A stretch of 64,000 bases of DNA, from assembly GCF_035222485.1 (NCBI RefSeq), contig NW_026946671.1:1984001-2048000 (forward strand), in the 5' to 3' direction. Of the stretch, positions 58,228 to 64,000 are shown in pieces. This stretch comes from Podospora pseudoanserina. Its lineage: Eukaryota > Ascomycota > Sordariomycetes > Sordariales > Podosporaceae. Each line of letters opens with the position of its first letter. Position 1 is the first letter of the stretch. The notes under the pieces are model-generated. The model ran no database searches and was not told the origin of the DNA. It saw nothing but the letters and a program-made list of their open reading frames with translations. A program made the position numbers and the translations under genes.

Positions 58228-60266
58228 ATGGCCTCACCGCTTGATCCTGCTCACCCCCATCGCCGGGGGACGCCCAAGAGACTGATTGTCTGCTGTGATG
58301 GAACATGGATGAACTCGCTGGGAAAAAAAGGGTATGCCACGTCGAGGTTCGATTCGTCATGATAATACTGGGACACTAACGACGTAAAGGCACGAACCAC
58401 CCTCAAATGTGACCCGCATCTCGCGTGTTCTCTGCCGCACCTGCAGTGATGGCAGGCCCCAGATTATCAACTACTTCGCCGGTGTAGGTACAGCTAACGG
58501 CCTGGACCAGTTCACCGGCGGAGCGTTCGGCATGGGGCTAGACGCAGACATCCGAGAGGTGTACAACTTCTTGTGCACCAACTACGTCGACGGGGACGAC
58601 ATCATCCTGATTGGCTTCAGCAGAGGAGCGTTTACTGCCCGTAGCGTCGCTGATATGGTCGCGAGCGTGGGACTGTTGACGCCGGAAGGGCTGGACAAAT
58701 TTTTTGCCATCTTTGATGATTACGAAAACATGGGCTCGTCGTCCAGAGATACGGACGACTTTCTGATTGACGGGCTGGAGGAGTACAAGGGACAGCATGG
58801 GCAGAAGAAGATTGAGTGGGAGGAGAGGAGGAAGGAGACGTACAAGCGGGGTTTGAGGGAGAAGAAGCTAACGCGGGATACGTTCCATGCTGGAGCTGGA
58901 GAGATTGGCGAGGAGATCAAAATCAAGGCTCTTGCGGTTTGGGACACGGTGGGAACACTTGGAATCCCGCCTGCTCCAGTGATCGGTGTTCGAGGAAGCG
59001 CTGATCAATGGAGGTTCACCAACACGCAAATCTCGGCCAAGGTCGAGAACGCCTTTCAGGCTTTGGCTCTTGATGAGCCGAGATATGCTTTCAGGCCTGC
59101 CCTCTGGGAGAGGGTACCTGGAAGTACAACAAACCTGAAGCAGGTATGGTTTCCTGGTAACCATGGGAATGTCGGTGGTGGTTGGTGGGACCAACAGATA
59201 TCAGACATCACACTGGCCTGTAAGTTCTGCCTCCTCTTTGGCGTGGGCTGTGCTGATATTAAATACAGGGATGTGTGATCAACTCTCGACATTGGGACTG
59301 GAGTTCAATCACCCACGCATGACCAATATGTTTTTGGAATCACTGCGCTTCTCCGCTGCTCACCCCTTCCCTTTCTCGCCGCAATCAAAGACTTCGTCGA
59401 TTGGGTCAGTGGCCAAGTCCATCATCCCCAGATCCATGAGCAAGCTCCTTCGCGGAGGAAGGAGCTCCTCGTCAAACGGGACCACCAACGGGAATGGCAC
59501 CGCCAATGGAAGTGCAAGCTTGGCTCCAGGAAGCCCCAAGCCTTGGGGCCACGCTGCCGTCTTTCGACACCCCTTCTCAGCCCCCAAACGAGATCCTCAC
59601 GAGTGTGATGGAAAGCATGACCACCCCGATGGCCCCTTGCCCCAGTTGTGGCAGTTTGCTCGGCCTTGGGGCCTGGGTTTGATCAGAAGTCCTACCAGTG
59701 TAGTGACCACTGTGGCCGGCAAGACCGTTCGGCGTCCTGGCCTGTTTATGCGGGTTGATGAAGACACAAACGAAGATACCAGCGAGCCTTTGCTTGGTAC
59801 GAGCGAGAGGATACACGCTTGTGTCAGGATCCGGTTGGCCTGTGGAGGGTTGGGGTTAGATGACAAAGATGTCTGGACCTGCGATTCCCTCCTCAAGTCT
59901 GAAACAGCTGAGGAGGGTGACAAGAGGAGAAAAGGAGGCCCGTTATGGAAGTTGGAAAGGGGTAGCGCGCTGAGTAGCGGCGAAGAAGAATTCGTCAAGG
60001 CCTGGAGAATCCGGCCGAGAGAACTGACGCTTGGCACTGACGAGTATCCTGAGCGATGTATGTATCCTGTCGGAGAGTTTGATCACCACTGGAAGTGGGT
60101 TTATCAAAGGAAGGCGGTGGGGGAAGGCCAGGCTAGGGTGCCACAGGAGGTTGCTTTACCTGAAGAGCCGCTGGTGGGATATTGGGAGAGATATCTGCTT
60201 GCGCTTTTGGTCGGGGAGGCAGATGTGTGGCGGTTTGCTCAGCAGGAGATTGTTAATGGGAAGTAG
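58228..60266 (+). CDS. DUF2235 alpha/beta hydrolase-like protein (Tle1-type catalytic fold)
   Basis: Exons 58228-58331, 58390-59219 and 59269-60266 give 643 residues. The DUF2235 domain begins KRLIVCCDGTWMNS and continues with NYFAGVGTANGLDQFTGGAF. IILIGFSRGAFTARSVADMV holds the GxSxG nucleophile serine, then LAVWDTVGTLGIP, and PGNHGNVGGGWWDQQISDIT, which supplies the late Asp/His region. Bacterial members include type VI phospholipase effectors (Tle1); fungal members are common and uncharacterised, so lipase activity is inference. A low-complexity insert follows (about 335-375, SSSSNGTTNGNGTANGSASL). The C-terminal part (HHWKWVYQRKAVGEGQARVP, VGYWERYLLALLVGEADVWR) has no known domain. Confidence 0.88.
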
Positions 60267-60635
60267 CGGTGGATTGGATAATGGTCTGAGAGAATCTGTG
60301 CTGTCCGGGGTAGGTAGTTTAGCTTGGTGTTTGTTAGGATGGCAAAACGGGCAATGGAAGTGTGTGTTGTTTGCAAAGCAAAACCTCCGATGAGGTCTAT
60401 AGGTTTCCGGGGCGAGGCAGAGGACCAACCATCCCTTCGTTAGACGTGTGCTTGAGGAGTCTCTGCGAAATCACGGAGATCAGTGAAACCTTAGGAATCA
60501 TGAGTCACATTCTTACTTTCCGCCTCTTCCACTACCTTATTCCATCCGTCCTCAATTTGACCCACCCCACAACAACCTTGCTCCTTGCCTTCAGAGTCAA
60601 ATTTTCACCATCCACCTCAACAAATCAGCTTAACA
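60267..60635. other. Intergenic between DUF2235 gene and tRNA-iMet
   Basis: 3' UTR of the DUF2235 gene (taggtagtt near 60311) and the 5' flank of the tRNA. Nothing else is seen. Confidence 0.45.
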
Positions 60636-60707
60636 AGCTGCGTGGCGCAGCGGAAGCGCGCCGGGCTCATAACCCGGAGGTCACTCGATCGAAACGAGTC
60701 GCAGCTA
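60636..60707 (+). tRNA. Initiator tRNA-Met (CAT)
   Basis: The acceptor AGCTGCG pairs with CGCAGCT, giving A1-U72, with A73. The D arm is GCGCAGCGGAAGCGC. The anticodon stem CCGGG/CCCGG carries three G-C pairs next to the loop CTCATAA (anticodon CAT). The T loop is ATCGAAA instead of TTC, the hallmark of eukaryotic initiator tRNA. Length is 72 nt, no intron, no encoded CCA. It is nearly the sequence I recall for Neurospora initiator tRNA. Confidence 0.97.
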
Positions 60708-61010
60708 AATTATCGTTTGCTTTTTGCACTTTTCTCCCACAGCCTCTCAACACTTCCCTCGCCCAAATTACACACCTAATGATAACCTCTAGTTAGGTAC
60801 ACGGACCAGCACGCGGATGCCATGGCGCTCTTATATTATGGTTTGCTTTTGCTTTCGATGTTTGATTGTCTTTCCTGACTTCTACTGTTGACTTCAAACA
60901 TGGTACTTCCTGTATAAGACAGCCCGTGCATATCTATCTACGCAGCAGTAATACCATGCCTATGAGAAGGTTCACCCAGAGCCGCAACTTCATCGAGTTC
61001 GAACCCGAAA

Positions 61011-61310
61011 CTACCTGTGGCTACGGTCTGTGGGGAAACACATAGCGAGGTGGTGTAGGAAGATGAAGAGAAAGAGTATGTTAAGAAGTTCTGAGGCGAC
61101 CATGATGGTTTGGACACCACTACTATATGGATATTTGCCACAGTTCCGGTTAAGAACCTCCAGCAAAGCAGGGGTTGCAGAGGAAATTTCTCCTTCTGTG
61201 ATAAAAGCCAAGTATCCCAATCCATGGGGCGTTGTTAGGACGACCAGCAGCACGCCCACGGACCACTCGCAGTATAATGAAGAGATCAAAACCCAGGACT
61301 TTGCGACCAT
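61011..61310 (-). CDS. Possible small two-pass membrane protein
   Basis: A 99-codon frame from an ATG at 61310 reads VGVLLVVLTTPHGLGYLAFI and later IMVASELLNILFLFIFLHHL, two clear membrane-like segments separated by a polar loop with one Cys. It may be one exon of a larger gene, since an upstream minus frame (61515-61315) also ends in hydrophobic sequence, and a neighbouring frame (61225-60938) is open past its stop. No family is recognised. Confidence 0.3.
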   Translation of the reverse strand: MVAKSWVLISSLYCEWSVGVLLVVLTTPHGLGYLAFITEGEISSATPALLEVLNRNCGKYPYSSGVQTIMVASELLNILFLFIFLHHLAMCFPTDRSHR

Positions 61311-62180
61311 ATCACTACAAACGGCGGCCGACTATGCCAGTTATGCCGAGCATCAGAAATACGACCTTGCGGAGACCGAGTGTAGGTAATTGGGTTGAGG
61401 GCTTGGATGACCTGGAACAGGAAATGGAAGAGAGACTCGAGATGAAGGGTGAACCGAGAAGGAAACGGAGATTTTTGGCATTCAAGAAAAGGGATCGTGG
61501 GGAGTGCCGCCTCAAGTGTTGGCGCGACTCTAATGATTGAACAGGAGTGAAGAGAGCAAAAGAAGCAGAAGAGCGTTGATGAGGGAGTAGCTAGGCGTCT
61601 AGACCGCCACGGAACAAAATCCAGCCAGCCAGTACCGACTTTTTTACTTCACTGGAAGTGTTCAATTCAAAGTGTCACAAAGTGAGCCAGTTATAGAATT
61701 TAACACCTTTCAAGTCACTCCTTGGAAAGAGCAACTGTCCAGAAACTTAGAGGTTAGTATGTACTTATTAAAATTTCAAGGACCATCAGGCACCTATCCT
61801 CAGCTCTGTTGTAAAGCCTTCTCCTGCCAACCGAGATCCAGATGGCGACATCGAGTTAGAACAGACATTGCACAAGATGCATGAGGCCAGAACTCGACGT
61901 AAAATGGTCGCTCGGCGGAGTCCGGAGATGGAACCAAAGGAGCAAGTGAATATGGAAGGTTCGGCTCTAGGTTTTCATCCGAACTATTCCAAGCCTCTAG
62001 AAAGTCGCTCCCAACCCCCTACGGCCCACCTGCAACCACGAGAGTCACGAGAAGAGCCCGTGAGCCCGAAAATTCTGCTTTGGATAAGGTAAGAGCAACT
62101 GTTCAGGGAGGTGAGCACAGGCGAGTACCCCCAAAAAGAGGGCCCCTAGGTGAACTGCGGGTCTGGGCGTCTTCAGTCCT

Positions 62181-62189
62181 CTATAAAGG
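62181..62189 (+). promoter_or_regulatory. TATA-like box (ctataaagg)
   Basis: It lies 206 bases before the ATG of the next gene, followed by a CT-rich leader. Confidence 0.5.
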
Positions 62190-62386
62190 CAGCGTCTTCC
62201 TCCTTCTTCTCTTCTCCCCCATCCTACTCTCTCATCACCATCTTCAGCCGGGGACCGGAACTGGAACTTTCTTCGCTTATCCAGCCGTTCACCTTCATTG
62301 CCAAACACCGCATTTGCCTTTCATCAACGTCTTACTCTTCACCATCAATCAAACCTACCTTATTTCATTACCTACACTTTATCACG

Positions 62387-63199
62387 ATGGGACCTTTCGC
62401 TTCTTCAAACACCTTGTGTCTTGAGCACCACTGGGCCTTCGGGATGCTTCTCAAACTCAGCCAGCAGCCTTCCTGCGTTTACGACAAGCAAACTGATATG
62501 GCCATCAGAAATGGCTGGGAAGACCCTCCGGCTGGGTGGAAGGGGACCGTATCACCCAACACAACAGGTAGCAGAATCTTCACACAGGACAACACAGCCC
62601 AGCCCACAGTCGAGCACGCCGAGCACGTCACACCGCCCAAGAAAGTCTTTTACGACCCGGATGACGTCTTTGGCTCATCACACGCCTTCGACACTGCGGC
62701 CCAGAAGCGCGGCTCTGCCCTATTCGACTTGGAGGCCGGCGAAGACAGCGCGAGGGTCTTCCTCAAGACCCCCGCCGATTTCAACAAGTACGCCGCCAAT
62801 ATGAAAGATAAGCGGCCCCTGCTCCAGTTCACGAGGAGAATGCGGAGGTTTGACCCCGACGTCGACCTCGATCTTCGTTTGCAGAAGAGGCGAGAATCCA
62901 TCGTTCGGATGAAGAGGTTCTCACACAAATCCCAGCACTTTGAGCCTGAGGAGAAGAAGGACGATAGCGAGGACGACAGCCACTCCGACCAAGATCATCA
63001 CTCGAGCTGTTTGAAAGAAGGTCATTCGGAGAAGCAACACCTCGATGAGTTTGACGCCAGCGACGATGAGACGGACTCCGATCAGGACTACCACACTGGC
63101 TACTTGAAAGAAGGCCGTTCAAACAAGCAAAAGCGCGATCAGGTGGACACCAGGGAGATTCGCGTTCTTGATGGCGAGACGTTCACTTGGTGGTGGTAG
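62387..63199 (+). CDS. Hypothetical protein with an acidic, repeated C-terminus
   Basis: A single exon of 270 residues from the ATG at 62387 (the frame is open further upstream through the leader, but this ATG follows a CA/CT-rich leader and atcacg). No family is recognised. The first 80 residues include IRNGWEDPPAGWKGTVSPNT. The middle (KKVFYDPDDVFGSSHAFDTA, PLLQFTRRMRRFDPDVDLDL) is basic/acidic mixed. The C-terminus holds two copies of a roughly 27-residue unit, seen as HSDQDHHSSCLKEGHSEKQH and DSDQDYHTGYLKEGRSNKQK, then a TFTWWW end. It is probably soluble and partly disordered. Gene reality is supported by the frame length, the TATA-like box and the regular leader. Confidence 0.6.
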   Translation: MGPFASSNTLCLEHHWAFGMLLKLSQQPSCVYDKQTDMAIRNGWEDPPAGWKGTVSPNTTGSRIFTQDNTAQPTVEHAEHVTPPKKVFYDPDDVFGSSHAFDTAAQKRGSALFDLEAGEDSARVFLKTPADFNKYAANMKDKRPLLQFTRRMRRFDPDVDLDLRLQKRRESIVRMKRFSHKSQHFEPEEKKDDSEDDSHSDQDHHSSCLKEGHSEKQHLDEFDASDDETDSDQDYHTGYLKEGRSNKQKRDQVDTREIRVLDGETFTWWW

Positions 63200-64000
63200 A
63201 GAACAGTTTCTTCCGCCAACTGTTGAGGAGTGCCGCCATCTGCGAATGAAGCACACACGCACGCACAAACTGTCGAGCAGTGTGAAAAGATCCACTCGTA
63301 TAGAAGACCTCGGTTTCCAGGTATGTCATCTGGCAAAAGATTCCGCCAATGTTGAAACTAACGGAAATGACAGCGAACCAAAAACAGATATCGAGACGAG
63401 GAAGGGGGACAGGACACGATGGAGGCAGGAACGACGCGATTGAGGAAGGAGCGACTGGGGAGCCCATCTGAACATAGGGCAGCATTTGTATATAGCATGA
63501 ATTGGCGATACATGACAGCTTGATCATGGCCCCGAGGTGGATGAACTGTTCTCTCCGTCTAGTCCTGCCTCATTGCTACCCGGTCTTGTCAGGGCTGTGT
63601 TCAAAGAAACCCTCAAGTGATCGGTCATCGTAGATGGTGTGTTGAAAAGGTGCCTGGGCGAGGTGGAGTAAGAATATACAAGCTCCTTGTCCTCCTGACG
63701 GCCGTACAGGCACAAATCATATTTGGGGACTTGTCCCTCACTCTGAAATTGGAGAGAACGTCGAGATCTTTGGCGAAAACCAAGAGTCCCGCCGTCCACA
63801 GCGCTTCTCCTCTTCGGGTGGAAAATCGGTCAGAACGTAAGAGCGGCGCTCTGTAAGCCCATGGGACTTCAAATTCAGACGAATGGTACAGTCGTTTCCG
63901 TTTCACTACTGTTCGGTGATATTGACCCCTAGCTCATCACACATATTAGTTTCGGTGAAAGGGAATCCTTCCCGCATGAGACATGGGATGTCGTCGCTGG
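63200..64000. other. Right end of window, no supported gene
   Basis: Short opposing frames (63524-63799 and 63625-63906 on minus, 63617-63856 on plus) overlap one another; none shows a domain or signal. Confidence 0.4.

Larger units (their letters stand above)
60708..62386. other. Intergenic with a possible small membrane-protein frame
   Basis: The 3' flank of the tRNA is followed by AT-rich sequence. The only frame with some protein character is 61310-61011 on the minus strand. The right end is the promoter and CT-rich leader of the last gene. Confidence 0.4.

Noticed and set aside
61000-61025. B-box-like ttcgaac suggesting another tRNA
   Set aside because: Flanking bases cannot form a T stem, acceptor or anticodon arm.

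Overview
This is eukaryotic DNA from a filamentous ascomycete, most likely a sordariomycete and probably Sordariales. The evidence is short spliceosomal introns (about 50 to 340 nt) with GTRNGT donors, CTRAC branch sites and YAG acceptors; tRNA genes of eukaryotic type; and a gene set typical of Pezizomycotina (PRP19, a GT15 mannosyltransferase, a CRH transglycosylase, Clr5 and 2EXR proteins, DUF2235, DUF4604). All gene models below were spliced by eye from the sequence. I recognised no transposon, virus-like element, CRISPR array or rRNA gene.

Layout. From 1 to 7.5 kb lie the end of a His/Asp-rich secreted protein, PRP19 (splicing E3 ligase), a PhzF-family enzyme, a membrane protein with a J-like domain, and a tyrosinase. 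A tRNA-Tyr with an intron sits at 8.5 kb. From 9.9 to 19.9 kb are a Golgi GT15 mannosyltransferase, a dihydroxy-acid dehydratase with an unusual intron set, and a SANT/Myb-like regulator. About 19.9 to 29.8 kb is a 10-kb stretch without a convincing gene, only promoter-like sequence, microsatellites and a low-complexity desert. From 29.8 to 43.3 kb come a Gln/His-rich SANT protein, a GPI-anchored CRH enzyme, a broken glutathione S-transferase gene, a 2EXR protein, OHCU decarboxylase (uric acid breakdown), a long pure CAA microsatellite and a conserved unknown. From 47 to 63.2 kb are a peroxisomal-type acyl-CoA thioesterase (C-terminal AKL), cytochrome c oxidase subunit Cox4, a DUF4604 protein, a Clr5-domain protein, an undetected coding remnant at 55 kb, an aldo-keto reductase, a DUF2235 hydrolase, the initiator tRNA-Met, and a protein with an acidic C-terminal repeat.

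The genes do not form one pathway or a recognisable biosynthetic cluster. Most are housekeeping genes (splicing, respiration, branched-chain amino acids, purine breakdown) or cell-wall and secretory genes (GT15, CRH) set among long intergenic regions. The most noteworthy items are gene-structure oddities: an 8-nt internal microexon and a GC-AG intron in the dihydroxy-acid dehydratase gene, a 13-nt first coding exon in PRP19, the multiply frameshifted GST gene, and the unannotated reading frame near 55 kb.
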